Below are positions 8,657-16,958 of a stretch of DNA of 64,000 nt, in pieces. Numbering within the stretch: the first letter of the stretch is position 1; the number at the start of each line of letters is the position of its first letter. The notes beneath the pieces are model-generated. The model saw nothing but the letters and a program-made list of their open reading frames with translations. It searched no databases and was not told the origin of the DNA. The position numbers and the translations under genes were made by a program. Source of the stretch: Sulfuriferula sp. (GTDB lineage: Bacteria > Pseudomonadota > Gammaproteobacteria > Burkholderiales > Sulfuriferulaceae); contig JARLJL010000002.1 of assembly GCA_031291235.1 (NCBI GenBank), forward strand, positions 62,001 to 126,000, read 5' to 3'.

Positions 8657-9112
8657 ATGAATCAGATAGCGCCATTACTCCCTGTCTCGCATATATTGCT
8701 CGATGTCGAGATGGGGAGTAAAAAACGGCTGTTTGAGTATGCCGGGCAATTATTGGGCAGCGAATTGGGTATCGTCCCCAGCGCTGTGTTCGATAGCCTG
8801 AACGCGCGCGAGAAACTCGGTTCTACCGGATTAGGGCAAGGCATAGCCATCCCGCATGGACGCATCAAGGGATTGAAGGCGGCTACCGGGCTGTTAGTCA
8901 GATTGAACCCCGCGATAGAATTCGATGCTCCCGATCAATTGCCGGTCAAGCTTGTTTTCATGTTGTTCGTACCCATGCAGGCAACGGATCTTCATTTACA
9001 GATATTGGGCGAACTGGCCCAGCTGTTCAGCAATAAAACCCTGCGCGACGCGCTGTTGACCAGCATTGACAGCAGCGGCGTATTCGACCTCATTAGTCAC
9101 TGGCAGTCATGA
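8657..9112 (+). CDS. ptsN: PTS IIA-like nitrogen regulatory protein (EIIA-Ntr)
   Basis: This is the 151-residue phosphoacceptor of the nitrogen PTS, which regulates rather than transports. The PTS_EIIA type-2 domain covers the whole protein. The phosphorylated histidine lies in GQGIAIPHGRIKGL, about residue 70. Its stop overlaps the hprK start by four bases (ATGA at 9109-9112). The upstream phosphotransfer proteins (EI-Ntr, NPr) are not in this window. Neighbouring rpoN, hprK and rapZ indicate the usual regulatory role linking carbon, nitrogen and envelope metabolism. Confidence 0.95.
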   Translation: MNQIAPLLPVSHILLDVEMGSKKRLFEYAGQLLGSELGIVPSAVFDSLNAREKLGSTGLGQGIAIPHGRIKGLKAATGLLVRLNPAIEFDAPDQLPVKLVFMLFVPMQATDLHLQILGELAQLFSNKTLRDALLTSIDSSGVFDLISHWQS

Positions 9113-10053
9113 CCAATTCCATACCTGTTAGTCGCATGTTCGCGGCGCTGGCACAAACGCTGGCCCTGACCTGGGTTTCCGGGCAGTCCGGCGGCGACAA
9201 GCAGCTGGTGGGCGATACGGTACAAAAACCGTCGCTGGCGCTGGTGGGGCATTTAAATTTCGTCCATCCAAACCGCGTGCAAGTTCTGGGCTGTGCGGAA
9301 ATGGACTATTTGCGTCAATTGGGCGCAGAGGGGCTGCAGCATGCGGTAGCCAACCTGTTTTCCACCGAGCTGGCGGCAGTCATCGTCGCCAACGGGGAAC
9401 CGGTGCCGGCGCCTTTGCTGGAGGCCTCGCGGCGCACCAGCACCCCGTTATTTACTTCGCCGCAAGCCAGCCCAGAACTGATGGCGGTGCTGTCGCATTA
9501 TCTGACCAATGCGCTGGCGGAGTCGATTAATCTGCATGGCGTCATGCTGGAGGTGAACGGTATAGGCGTCATGTTGACCGGGGAGCCTTCAACCGGTAAA
9601 AGCGAGCTGGCATTGGAATTGATCACGCGTGGACATCGCCTGATTGCCGACGATGTGGTCGACTTGTATAAAGTTGCTCCGGATACGCTGGAGTCGCAAT
9701 GCCCGCCCATGCTGCAGGATTTTCTCGAAGTGCGCGGCCTGGGCATACTGAATATCCGCACCCTGTTCGGCGAATTGGCGGTCAAGTCGAAAAAGAATCT
9801 CAAACTCATTGTGCACCTGAAAGCGCCTACCGATTCAACGCAGGAGCCTATTTCGCGTCTGGATATGCACGCTTCGTCGGAGACGATACTGGGCGTAAAA
9901 ATCCCCAAAGTACGCATACCCGTTGCGGTGGGGCGCAACCTTGCAGTGCTGGTGGAAGTGGCGACACGCAATCACATACTGCGCATGCGCGGGGTGAACA
10001 GCGCTGAAGAATTTATCCTGCGTCAGCAAAAACTGCTGGAGGAGAATGAATAA
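9109..10053 (+). CDS. hprK: HPr kinase/phosphorylase
   Basis: HprK phosphorylates and dephosphorylates a serine of HPr-like proteins. The 314 residues show an N-terminal domain of about 130 residues and a C-terminal kinase domain with P-loop [14 protein letters not shown] (about residue 160) and the signature [19 protein letters not shown] near residue 205. The presence in a proteobacterium between ptsN and rapZ is typical of betaproteobacteria, where it probably acts on the PTS-Ntr HPr. It overlaps ptsN by four bases, and rapZ follows after two bases. Confidence 0.95.
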   Translation: MTNSIPVSRMFAALAQTLALTWVSGQSGGDKQLVGDTVQKPSLALVGHLNFVHPNRVQVLGCAEMDYLRQLGAEGLQHAVANLFSTELAAVIVANGEPVPAPLLEASRRTSTPLFTSPQASPELMAVLSHYLTNALAESINLHGVMLEVNGIGVMLTGEPSTGKSELALELITRGHRLIADDVVDLYKVAPDTLESQCPPMLQDFLEVRGLGILNIRTLFGELAVKSKKNLKLIVHLKAPTDSTQEPISRLDMHASSETILGVKIPKVRIPVAVGRNLAVLVEVATRNHILRMRGVNSAEEFILRQQKLLEENE

Positions 10054-10055
10054 TC

Positions 10056-10910
10056 ATGGAAGTCGCGCTGGCCAAAATGCAGTTGGTACTGATCAGCGGC
10101 CTGTCCGGCTCCGGTAAAAGTATTGCGCTGAACGTGCTGGAAGACGCAGGCTATTACTGTATCGACAATCTGCCTGCCAATCTGCTCGAGGAAACGGTAC
10201 AGTTTCTTGCCGCGCACGGTTATTACCGGGTGGCGATCAGCGTTGATGCGCGCAGCGGCGACTCTTACCAGTATCTGCCGGATCTGGTGCAGCAGCTGCG
10301 CCAGCAATTGAATTTCAGGCTGTTGTTTCTGGAGTCGAAAACCGAAACGCTGGTGCGGCGTTTTTCCGAAACCCGGCGCCGGCATCCGCTCAGCGACGAA
10401 CATCACGCCTTGCCCGAGGCGATCATGCTGGAGCGCGATTTGTTGGATCCGATTGCGCAACTGGCGCATCGTATCGATACCAGCGATCTGTCTGCCAATA
10501 CCTTGCGTAACTGGATCAGGGACATGATCGCACTGGAAGACGCCGGATTGACGCTGTTGTTCGCGTCGTTCGGCTTCAAGCACGGTATACCGCTGGATGC
10601 CGATCTGGTATTCGATGTGCGCTGTTTGCCGAATCCGCATTACGATCCCTTGCTGCGGCCGCAAACCGGGCGCGATCAGGATGTGATCAATTTTCTGGCA
10701 CCCATTCCCGAAGTCAGGGAAATGCTGGCCGATATCGAGCAATATGTGCGCAAATGGCTGCCTTGCTTCATGCGCGATAACCGCGCCTATCTGACGGTAG
10801 CCATCGGTTGTACCGGCGGGCAGCATCGTTCGGTGTATATGAGCGAGCGTCTGGCTGAACGATTTGCTGCCGACGTGCAGACGCTGGTGCGGCACCGCGA
10901 GCTGACGTGA
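10056..10910 (+). CDS. rapZ: RNase adapter protein RapZ (P-loop)
   Basis: The 284-residue protein has an N-terminal P-loop [20 protein letters not shown] and the family segment [12 protein letters not shown]. The C-terminal domain ends with [19 protein letters not shown], the hallmark of RapZ/YvcJ. In Escherichia coli RapZ presents GlmZ sRNA to RNase E and senses glucosamine-6-phosphate, tuning amino-sugar supply for the envelope. Whether it has an RNA target here is unknown. It is the last recognisable gene of the rpoN-ptsN group, and the next gene starts with a GTG inside its stop. Confidence 0.94.
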   Translation: MEVALAKMQLVLISGLSGSGKSIALNVLEDAGYYCIDNLPANLLEETVQFLAAHGYYRVAISVDARSGDSYQYLPDLVQQLRQQLNFRLLFLESKTETLVRRFSETRRRHPLSDEHHALPEAIMLERDLLDPIAQLAHRIDTSDLSANTLRNWIRDMIALEDAGLTLLFASFGFKHGIPLDADLVFDVRCLPNPHYDPLLRPQTGRDQDVINFLAPIPEVREMLADIEQYVRKWLPCFMRDNRAYLTVAIGCTGGQHRSVYMSERLAERFAADVQTLVRHRELT

Positions 10911-11293
10911 ACGCTTACCGCTCGGCTATCGCGTTGCTCGGACGGGGCGACTGGGCAGTGCTGGCGACGGGCGCGGTTGCTGTCATGGCGCTGGTTGTGC
11001 ATTACTGGATGAGCCCGGCGGGGCAGCATCTCGTTATCAAGCGCGGCGGCAACGTATTTCTGACTGCTTCGCTGGCTCGTGCTTTCAGCGTTGAGGTGCC
11101 TGGGCCGCTAGGCGTGACACAAGTGGAAGTGGTCAATCACCGGGCGCGAGTGCGTAGCGATCCCGGCCCGCGGCAATTGTGCGTACACCAGGGATGGATC
11201 AGTCACGAGGGGGAAGCGGCGATTTGTTTGCCCAATCAGGTCAGCGTGGAAATTGTGGGGCAAGTGCGGCGATATGACAGTCTTAACTATTAA
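10907..11293 (+). CDS. NusG domain II-containing membrane-anchored protein
   Basis: The 128-residue product starts at a GTG overlapping the rapZ stop (GTGA). One N-terminal transmembrane helix ([19 protein letters not shown]) precedes a small beta domain with [20 protein letters not shown] and [15 protein letters not shown]. This fits the NusG_II domain family, often seen beside Rnf/FMN-related or Gx transporter genes. The two cysteines in the domain are typical. The function is unknown. The next gene starts 20 bases before its end, so the two are very likely co-translated. Confidence 0.75.
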   Translation: MNAYRSAIALLGRGDWAVLATGAVAVMALVVHYWMSPAGQHLVIKRGGNVFLTASLARAFSVEVPGPLGVTQVEVVNHRARVRSDPGPRQLCVHQGWISHEGEAAICLPNQVSVEIVGQVRRYDSLNY

Positions 11294-11825
11294 ACCAACT
11301 GCTGAAGATCATCGTATTGCCTATCTGGCTGCGCTGGCGATAGCACTGATGCTGATGGAAGCGGCATTGCCATCGCCGTTGCCAGGCGTAAAGCCCGGCC
11401 TGGCCAATATTGTTACTTTGCTGGTGCTGAAGCAATATGGTTTGCGCACTGCATTCTGGGTGGCGGGTTTGCGCGTGGTGGCCGGGAGCATATTGCTGGG
11501 AAGCTTTCTCACACCGGGATTCATGCTCAGTCTGGGCGGGGCGCTGGCCAGTCTTGCCGTATTATGGTTGGCGCGAGGTTTGCCTGAACGTTATTTCGGC
11601 GCAGTCAGCTTGAGCGTCCTGGCTGCTTTTGCACACATAGCCGCGCAGTTGACCATCGTGTCGCTGTGGCTGATGCCCGGCGTCAACGTATTTTATTTAA
11701 GCCCTGCCTTTGCCGCCGCCGCATGGCTGTTCGGTCTGAGTAACGGACTCGTCGCCGCCTATCTTTTAAAAAATCCCGGCTGGGGCAAACAACAAGGAAA
11801 CGGTCAATATGAATCCGCCGCGTAG
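11274..11825 (+). CDS. Gx transporter family protein (HepI-like membrane protein)
   Basis: The 183-residue, highly hydrophobic protein has five or six membrane segments and the family motif LPGVKPGLANIVTLLVL near residue 40, followed by VAGLRVVAGSILLGSF. This is the Gx transporter family, historically called heptaprenyl diphosphate synthase component I by association. It overlaps the NusG-II gene upstream and the ubiX start downstream by 17 bases. The ATG at 11274 is used because it gives the conserved start just before the first helix. Substrate is unknown; vitamin-like or prenyl-related cargo is speculation from the family and the neighbouring ubiX. Confidence 0.75.
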   Translation: MTVLTIKPTAEDHRIAYLAALAIALMLMEAALPSPLPGVKPGLANIVTLLVLKQYGLRTAFWVAGLRVVAGSILLGSFLTPGFMLSLGGALASLAVLWLARGLPERYFGAVSLSVLAAFAHIAAQLTIVSLWLMPGVNVFYLSPAFAAAAWLFGLSNGLVAAYLLKNPGWGKQQGNGQYESAA

Positions 11826-12420
11826 TGTCACTCTGGCGTTTACCGGGGCGTCTGGCATGCCGTACGGCATGCGCCTGCTGCAAAGTCTGCTGGAAGCCGG
11901 CGTCGAGGTTAATTTGCTGGTTTCTGCTGCCGCGCAGATTGTGGCCAAACAGGAGTTGGATCTAAGCTTGCCGAGTCGGCCGCATGAACTGGAAGCGCTG
12001 TTAGGCGAGCGTTATGCGGCGCGCACTGGCCAGCTACGCGTATTCGGGCGCGAAGAATGGTTTGCGCCGGTGGCCTCCGGGTCCAATCCCGCGGATGCAA
12101 TGGTGGTGTGCCCTTGTACGATGGGGACGTTGGCGGCCATCGCGCAAGGGTTGTCGGATAATTTGATCGAGCGTGCCGCCGATGTCTGCATCAAGGAACA
12201 GCGCAAATTGATATTGGTGCCGCGTGAGACGCCTTATTCGGCTATTCATCTGGAGAACATGCTGAAGCTTGCTCGTCTGGGCGTGGTGATTTTGCCGCCG
12301 AATCCCGGGTTTTATCACCATCCGCAAACGATAGACGACCTGGTGGATTTCGTTGTCGCCCGCATCCTGGATCAATTGCATATACCGCATCAACTCATGG
12401 CGCGCTGGGGGCAAGCATGA
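11809..12420 (+). CDS. ubiX: Flavin prenyltransferase UbiX
   Basis: UbiX makes prenylated FMN, the cofactor of UbiD decarboxylases in ubiquinone synthesis. The 203 residues show the flavoprotein fold: VTLAFTGASGMPYGMRLLQ at the N-terminus, the conserved VCPCTMGTLAAIAQGLSDNL near residue 101, and LVPRETPYSAIHLENM near residue 138. These include the FMN- and dimethylallyl-phosphate-binding loops. The start overlaps the Gx transporter gene, and the stop overlaps the next gene by four bases. Confidence 0.95.
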   Translation: MNPPRSVTLAFTGASGMPYGMRLLQSLLEAGVEVNLLVSAAAQIVAKQELDLSLPSRPHELEALLGERYAARTGQLRVFGREEWFAPVASGSNPADAMVVCPCTMGTLAAIAQGLSDNLIERAADVCIKEQRKLILVPRETPYSAIHLENMLKLARLGVVILPPNPGFYHHPQTIDDLVDFVVARILDQLHIPHQLMARWGQA

Positions 12421-13058
12421 ACTGGTTTAAACGCAGTTTGCCGATGATGTTCGATCGCTTGCATAACGTGCGTCATTTGAGCATACCGATTTTTCCGTTG
12501 CAAACGGTACTGTATCCAGACGGTTTGCTGCCGCTGAAAATCTTCGAGACGCGTTATATGGATATGGCGAAGGCATGCATGAAAGATAATGCGCCTTTCG
12601 GCGTGTGCCTGATCCAGAGCGGCAGTGAAGTGGGATCGCCGTCAACGCCTTACGCCGTGGGTACGCTGGCGCATATCGCCGATTGGGACATGCCGCAGTT
12701 GGGTATACTCAACATTACCGCCCAGGGCGGGCAACGCTTTCTGATCGAATCCAGCGAGACGGGCAAGGACGGTCTGATAACAGCCGAAGTGAGTTTGATT
12801 GCGCCTGAAGCCACACAGCTGGTGACCGACGAATTCAGCTTGTGCAGCACGGTATTCGAGACCATAGTGCAAGAACTGGGCGAACTGCGGTTTTCTAATC
12901 CCATGCATCCGGAACAGGCGGTCTGGCTGGGTTACCGGCTAGCCGAGAGCTTGCCGATCAAGGCCAGCGCCAAGCAGGATTTGCTGGAAATGAACGATAG
13001 CCTGATGCGGCTGAAAATCCTGCAGGAGTTTCTCAAACGTCAGGGCGTGCAGGGCTGA
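12417..13058 (+). CDS. LON peptidase substrate-binding domain protein
   Basis: The 213-residue protein contains only the Lon N-terminal-like domain: IPIFPLQTVLYPDGLLPLKI at residues about 22-41, then IFETRYMDMAKACMKDNAPFGV. No AAA+ or protease domain follows, as in the stand-alone YcbC-like family. Function is unknown. I keep the ATG at 12417 because it overlaps the ubiX stop (ATGA), though an ATG at 12444 is also possible. It closes the long plus-strand operon and converges on the speD remnant, whose stop lies six bases beyond. Confidence 0.8.
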   Translation: MNWFKRSLPMMFDRLHNVRHLSIPIFPLQTVLYPDGLLPLKIFETRYMDMAKACMKDNAPFGVCLIQSGSEVGSPSTPYAVGTLAHIADWDMPQLGILNITAQGGQRFLIESSETGKDGLITAEVSLIAPEATQLVTDEFSLCSTVFETIVQELGELRFSNPMHPEQAVWLGYRLAESLPIKASAKQDLLEMNDSLMRLKILQEFLKRQGVQG

Positions 13059-13064
13059 CCGGAT

Positions 13065-13428
13065 TCAATCCCGGCTGACCTGATAGGTCTGCTGCCGGGC
13101 GGGTGAGAATGCCGCGATCAGTGCGTTGAACAAGCCTCTGGCGCGGGCATTGTTGTCGCACACAGGTTGCATACAAATACATCCGGCGTGACGTAACCGC
13201 GTTCAGGCCAGGTATGAATGGCAAGATGCGATTCCGCCAGTAACACGCCGTCGGTAACGCCGTTGCCGACATCGAATTGATGAAACTTGTCATCAACTGC
13301 AGTCAGTTGTGCATCGGCAACCAGTTGCAGGCAGAGGGCGCGCAGCTGTACCGCATTGGTCAACAATGCTGTTGCCGGACACTCTGCAGGCTGGCCATCA
13401 AATGCAGTGCAGCTATCGGGTTGCTCAT
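13065..13428 (-). pseudogene. speD: S-adenosylmethionine decarboxylase gene with two frameshifts
   Basis: Read in three successive frames, the minus strand gives a complete short bacterial SpeD. The first piece is MSNPIAALHLMASLQ from the ATG at 13428. The long middle piece runs from CPATALLTNAVQLRALC through the pyruvoyl-processing motif LLAESHLAIHTWPE to TPDVFVCN. The last piece is DNNARARGLFNALIAAF and ends QVSRD at 13065. The frame breaks lie near 13382 and 13158, and each is repaired by adding one base. The 364 bases plus two would make exactly 121 codons and a stop, the normal size. The ATG overlaps the nsrR stop (ATGA). Either a recently broken gene or two sequencing errors; programmed shifting is less likely. 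Confidence 0.75.
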
Positions 13429-13862
13429 TTTGGGCCGGGCAGCAAACTTGCCAGCAGTCCCTGATTGGCAACGGCATCGGCAATAGTGTAGCGATCCAGC
13501 ACGCCCAGAAAGGCGAGATTGGCTTCGTTGAGCATGGATTTCAAACGGCAATTCGGCCCCAGCACGCAGTGATCGGCAGTCGGATTAAAACATTCGGCGA
13601 TATGGAAATTCGGTTCGGTGCGCCTCACTACATCGCCTATCCCGATCAGCCCGGGTGCTCGCGCCAGCGCCATACCGCCATGCTTGCCGCGCAACGTGTT
13701 GATAAAACCCTGCTGGGCCAGATGATGCACTACCTTGACCAGATGATTGCGTGAAATCGCGTAAAATTCAGCCAATTCGGTAATGGTTGCCCAGCCGTCC
13801 GTCTTCATGCCGAGGTAAACCAGCACGCGCAGTGAATAATCGGTATATCGGGTAAGCTGCAT
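13425..13862 (-). CDS. nsrR: Rrf2-family nitric-oxide-sensing repressor NsrR
   Basis: The 145-residue protein has a winged-helix N-terminal domain (MQLTRYTDYSLRVLVYLGMK, then ISRNHLVKVVHHLAQQGFI and the wing RGKHGGMALAR) and three cysteines at about 91, 99 and 105 in ECFNPTADHCVLGPNCRL. This spacing is that of the NO-sensitive [4Fe-4S] cluster of NsrR rather than the IscR or RirA pattern. It is transcribed divergently from a truncated globin and reductase, typical NsrR targets. Two NsrR-like operators lie in the shared promoter region, suggesting autoregulation. The speD remnant follows with a four-base overlap. Confidence 0.9.
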   Translation of the reverse strand: MQLTRYTDYSLRVLVYLGMKTDGWATITELAEFYAISRNHLVKVVHHLAQQGFINTLRGKHGGMALARAPGLIGIGDVVRRTEPNFHIAECFNPTADHCVLGPNCRLKSMLNEANLAFLGVLDRYTIADAVANQGLLASLLPGPK

Positions 13863-13894
13863 AAAATCCTTGACATGCGGTTGATGTTCTTATT

Positions 13895-13917
13895 AAGATG
13901 TATATAAGATGTATCTT
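13895..13917. promoter_or_regulatory. Candidate NsrR operator, nsrR-proximal
   Basis: This 23-bp 11-1-11 inverted repeat has left arm AAGATGTATAT and a right arm that reads AAGATACATCT on the other strand. Both resemble the known NsrR half-site AAGATGYATTT. It lies 33-55 bases upstream of the nsrR ATG at 13862. A perfect shorter palindrome, ATAAGAT-GT-ATCTTAT, overlaps it. This suggests that NsrR represses its own gene. Confidence 0.65.
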
Positions 13918-13985
13918 ATATTGGTTGCCCAATAGACTGATTTTACATCGTAGTCAGGTCGAATAGACCTGTTTTTTTGGCCTAT

Positions 13986-14008
13986 AAGATATATTATAAA
14001 TATACCTT
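13986..14008. promoter_or_regulatory. Candidate NsrR operator, globin-proximal
   Basis: This is a second 23-bp 11-1-11 repeat. The left arm is AAGATATATTA, and the right arm reads AAGGTATATTT on the opposite strand. It ends 33 bases before the globin ATG at 14042, a position suited to blocking polymerase. It is weaker than the nsrR-proximal site but has the same symmetry. Confidence 0.65.
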
Positions 14009-14041
14009 ATGTGGCCGGTTAATATAACTGGGAGTGACGCA

Positions 14042-14410
14042 ATGAGTAATGAACTGTTTCAGAAATTGGGCGGCGAAGCTGCTGTGAATGCGGCAGTAGA
14101 TGTATTTTATCGTCGCGTACTCAGCGATGACCGGATCAGCGACTTTTTCGACGATGTCGACATGGAGCGCCAGGCAGCCAAACAAAAGGCATTCCTGACC
14201 ATGGCTTTCGGCGGTCCCGTGCATTACACCGGCGCGGATATGCGTAAAGGTCATGCTCATCTGGTAGCGCGCGGTTTGAATGACAGCCATTTCGATGCGG
14301 TAGTGGATAATCTCGTCGCCGCATTGCAGGAACTGAATGTACCTGCAGAGCTGATCGCCGAAGTTGGCGCTGTTTGCGAGACCACACGTAATGACGTGCT
14401 CGGTAAGTAA
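14042..14410 (+). CDS. Group I truncated haemoglobin
   Basis: The 122-residue protein is a 2-on-2 globin: LFQKLGGEAAVNAAVDVFYRR at the N-terminus with probable distal Tyr23 (B10), the FGGP segment near residue 56, and KGHAHLVARGLNDSHFDAV with the proximal His73. Group I truncated globins bind O2 and NO and can act as NO dioxygenases when a reductase is present. The start at 14042 follows GGGAGTG. Together with the downstream FAD/2Fe-2S reductase and the divergent nsrR, it probably forms a two-gene counterpart of flavohaemoglobin for NO detoxification. The enzymatic role is inferred from context. Confidence 0.9.
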   Translation: MSNELFQKLGGEAAVNAAVDVFYRRVLSDDRISDFFDDVDMERQAAKQKAFLTMAFGGPVHYTGADMRKGHAHLVARGLNDSHFDAVVDNLVAALQELNVPAELIAEVGAVCETTRNDVLGK

Positions 14411-14436
14411 TTAAACCAACCGGAATCGTATATACC

Positions 14437-15405
14437 ATGACGCAATTGCATTTCAATGAGGCGACGTATCAGTGTGAAGCAGGTGAATCCGTACTGGATG
14501 CACTTACGCGCCAGGGTGTTGCGGTTCCCTATTCATGCCGCAGCGGCGTGTGCCAGAGCTGCATGATGCAGTCTGCCGATGCCAATGTGCCTGGTGCTGC
14601 ACAGCATGGGCTCAAGAGCACATTGCAGGCACAGAATTATTTCCTTGCTTGCGCCTGTCATCCTGTTGAAGACATGACCGTCTGTCTGGCGGACAGCAGC
14701 GACAAATTGCTGCAGGCAACAGTAAGCGCCATCCGCCCGCTTAATAATGAAATCATGTGTGTCGGACTGGATTGTCCGTCATTGCAGGATTACCGTGCCG
14801 GACAATTTATCAACCTGTATCGCGACGCCGGATTTTCCCGTAGCTATTCTCTGGCCAGCGTGCCTTCGGACAGTTACTTGCGCCTGCATGTGAGGCGCTT
14901 GCCTGATGGGCGCATGAGCAACTGGATACATGATGAACTGAAAATAGGGGATAACCTGTACATTAGCGCACCGCTAGGATCGTGTTTTTATTTGCCGGGC
15001 GCGGAAGAGCAAGCTTTGCTCCTCATCGGTACCGGATCGGGGTTGGCGCCTTTGATGGGCATTTTACGCGATGCACTCAACCGGCAACATGCCGGCGAAA
15101 TTCATTTGTACCACGGTAGCCGCGATACTGCGGGATTATATCTGGTGGAGGAATTGCGTGAGCTGGCCGCGCATTACTCTAATTTTCATTACACGCCCTG
15201 CGTTTCCGGCGGCACAGCGACAACAGGCTGCCAGACGGGGCGCGCCGTTGATATCGCGCTGGCTGAGCATCCTGATTTGACCGGCTGGCGCGTGTTCTTG
15301 TGCGGCAATCCGAATATGGTTAAATCGGCCAGAAAAAAGGCATATCTGGCCCGGGCAGCAATGAACGATATTTATGCTGATGCCTTTGTGGCTGCAGTGA
15401 ATTAA
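14437..15405 (+). CDS. 2Fe-2S ferredoxin / FAD-NAD(P)H oxidoreductase
   Basis: The 322-residue flavoprotein has an N-terminal plant-type ferredoxin domain with cluster ligands at Cys34, Cys39, Cys42 and about Cys72 (PYSCRSGVCQSCMMQ ... LACAC). A FAD-binding barrel follows (SRSYSLASVPSD). The NAD(P)-binding domain contains LIGTGSGLAPLMGILRDA and VFLCGNPNMV. It resembles oxygenase reductase components and CDP-6-deoxyglucoseen reductase-like proteins. Because it follows the truncated globin by 26 bases and lies behind NsrR-like sites, the likely role is to re-reduce the globin during NO dioxygenation. An oxygenase partner elsewhere cannot be excluded. Confidence 0.88.
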   Translation: MTQLHFNEATYQCEAGESVLDALTRQGVAVPYSCRSGVCQSCMMQSADANVPGAAQHGLKSTLQAQNYFLACACHPVEDMTVCLADSSDKLLQATVSAIRPLNNEIMCVGLDCPSLQDYRAGQFINLYRDAGFSRSYSLASVPSDSYLRLHVRRLPDGRMSNWIHDELKIGDNLYISAPLGSCFYLPGAEEQALLLIGTGSGLAPLMGILRDALNRQHAGEIHLYHGSRDTAGLYLVEELRELAAHYSNFHYTPCVSGGTATTGCQTGRAVDIALAEHPDLTGWRVFLCGNPNMVKSARKKAYLARAAMNDIYADAFVAAVN

Positions 15406-15484
15406 TTGCCTCCGGATTTGCGGCATTATCGTTAGCTGCAGATTGGATTATCATAGTGGCTCAACCAACAAGTCGCAGATTGTC

Positions 15485-16552
15485 ATGAACACCACACCGG
15501 CAGCGCCGCCGCTCATCCCCGTCACGCTGCTTACCGGATTCCTCGGCAGCGGCAAAACCACGCTGCTGAATCAGCTGATCCGGCAATTGCCGCATACCGC
15601 GATTATCATGAACGAATTCGGCGAAATCGGGCTGGATCATCAACTGCTGCAGAAAACCGACGGACCATTGGCGTTGTTGCAGGGCGGCTGCATCTGCTGC
15701 AGCGTCGTCGGTTCGTTGTCTCCGACGCTGAAAAATCTGTTCATGGCGGCAAGAAGCGGCGATGTGCCGTCATTCGAACGCGTCATTATCGAAACCACCG
15801 GCATTGCCGACCCGGCCCCCATACTCGATACGTTGATCAACGATCGCTGGATTGCTGCACGCTTCGCGCTGAACAGCGTAGTCACCACGATAGATGCGGT
15901 ATTGGGCGAGCAGCAACTGGATAGTTACTTCGAGGCGGTGAAACAGGTCGCCGTGGCCGACAGGCTGGTGCTGACCAAGGCCGATCTGGCGAGCGTGGCG
16001 ACGGTCGATACATTGCGTGCTCGGCTTGCCGCACTCAATCCCGCTGCGCCGATTTTGCCGGCCGATCATGGCGTCATTGATCCGGCATTGATACTGAATG
16101 CCGGGTTGTACAATCCCGTGACCAAAACCGGCGACGTTAACGAATGGCTGAAACTGTCCCGCTATCGGCCGGTGAGCGCAGTAAGCGTCATGGGCAAGCC
16201 GATAGCAAAAAGCGATGCCGTGCACGACGATCGCATTCGTTCTTTTAGTGTCACGTTCGACGAGCCGCTGGAATGGGAGGCGATCCACGCGGCACTGCAA
16301 ATGCTGCTGCGCAACGGCGGGAAATCCGTGCTGCGCATGAAAGCCATCGTTAACCTCAAGGGTAAAACGCAGCCCACCGTATTGCATGCTGTCGGTCACG
16401 TATTCTCGCCGCCAGTCGAGTTGCCGGCATGGCCGGACGATAATCGGCAGAGCCGTTTCGTCTTCATCGTTGCCGATATGGCAGCCGAACTGGTGGCGCA
16501 AATATTAAAAGATTTTAACGAAGCTTATCGTGTAGGGAAGCTGTCAGTTTAA
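15485..16552 (+). CDS. CobW/P47K family (COG0523) GTP-binding metallochaperone
   Basis: The 355-residue protein has Walker A TGFLGSGKTTLLNQL near residue 18, the metal-binding CxCC motif GGCICCSVVGSL near residue 63, Walker B IIETTGIADPAP and the guanine motif LTKADL. A CobW_C domain (FSVTFDEPLEWEAI) completes it. Members deliver zinc, cobalt or iron to client enzymes; those beside Zur-type genes serve zinc. Here it stands immediately before a TonB receptor, ExbBD/TonB and a ZnuA/ZnuB-like pair, so zinc is the best guess. The start at 15485 is preferred to an upstream in-frame one because it puts the beta-strand and P-loop at the normal distance. Confidence 0.88.
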   Translation: MNTTPAAPPLIPVTLLTGFLGSGKTTLLNQLIRQLPHTAIIMNEFGEIGLDHQLLQKTDGPLALLQGGCICCSVVGSLSPTLKNLFMAARSGDVPSFERVIIETTGIADPAPILDTLINDRWIAARFALNSVVTTIDAVLGEQQLDSYFEAVKQVAVADRLVLTKADLASVATVDTLRARLAALNPAAPILPADHGVIDPALILNAGLYNPVTKTGDVNEWLKLSRYRPVSAVSVMGKPIAKSDAVHDDRIRSFSVTFDEPLEWEAIHAALQMLLRNGGKSVLRMKAIVNLKGKTQPTVLHAVGHVFSPPVELPAWPDDNRQSRFVFIVADMAAELVAQILKDFNEAYRVGKLSV

Positions 16553-16564
16553 ACCGATAAACTG
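16545..16564. promoter_or_regulatory. Inverted repeat before the first DUF2946-like gene
   Basis: The arms CAGTTTA and TAAACTG are perfect complements separated by six bases (AACCGA). The repeat overlaps the cobW stop and ends seven bases before the ATG at 16571. It could be an operator or a translation-blocking hairpin. Its sequence differs from the repeat in front of the paralogous gene at 21119. Confidence 0.4.
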
Positions 16565-16570
16565 TACTGC

Positions 16571-16891
16571 ATGTTTATTCGACGCCATTTTTCCGCGATT
16601 GCGCTGACCCTCGCCCTGCTGCTGACATGGTCGCAGCAGCTGGTGGCCGCGCACGGCGTCGTGCATCCGTTCCTGGACGGCGGCGCGCAATCGCATAAGC
16701 ATGCGCCCGGCTCCGATTCGCCGCTGTGCGATTTGTGCGTCATCAGTGCGCTGGACAATGTTCCCACTACCATTCCCGATTTCGGCCTGGCGACCGATGC
16801 CAGATACGAACTGGTTGCCGAATCCTTCGTCAGCCGCACGCAGTTCATCCCTTTCCGTTACCATTCCCGCGGTCCGCCCGTTCCTGCCTGA
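16571..16891 (+). CDS. Small secreted DUF2946-like protein (copy 1)
   Basis: The 106-residue protein has a signal peptide (FSAIALTLALLLTWSQQLVA) and a short mature part rich in His and Cys: AAHGVVHPFLDGG, SHKHAPGSDS and the CxxC motif LCDLCVISALD. It resembles the DUF2946 group found beside metal-related TonB receptors. A second copy lies at 21119, with the same HGVVHP and CDLCVISALD blocks. Periplasmic metal binding is plausible but not shown. It is followed by the TonB-dependent receptor after 67 bases. Confidence 0.75.
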   Translation: MFIRRHFSAIALTLALLLTWSQQLVAAHGVVHPFLDGGAQSHKHAPGSDSPLCDLCVISALDNVPTTIPDFGLATDARYELVAESFVSRTQFIPFRYHSRGPPVPA

Positions 16892-16958
16892 TAGATGTGA
16901 ATAAAAAACGTTGTGCTCCGGCGCAGCGTGCTTATCTATTTTTCAGGAAGGAATAACC

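Noticed and set aside
13277-13754. Plus-strand frames over nsrR and speD
   Set aside because: They are antisense to NsrR, which has its cysteine triad, and to SpeD, whose processing site is visible.
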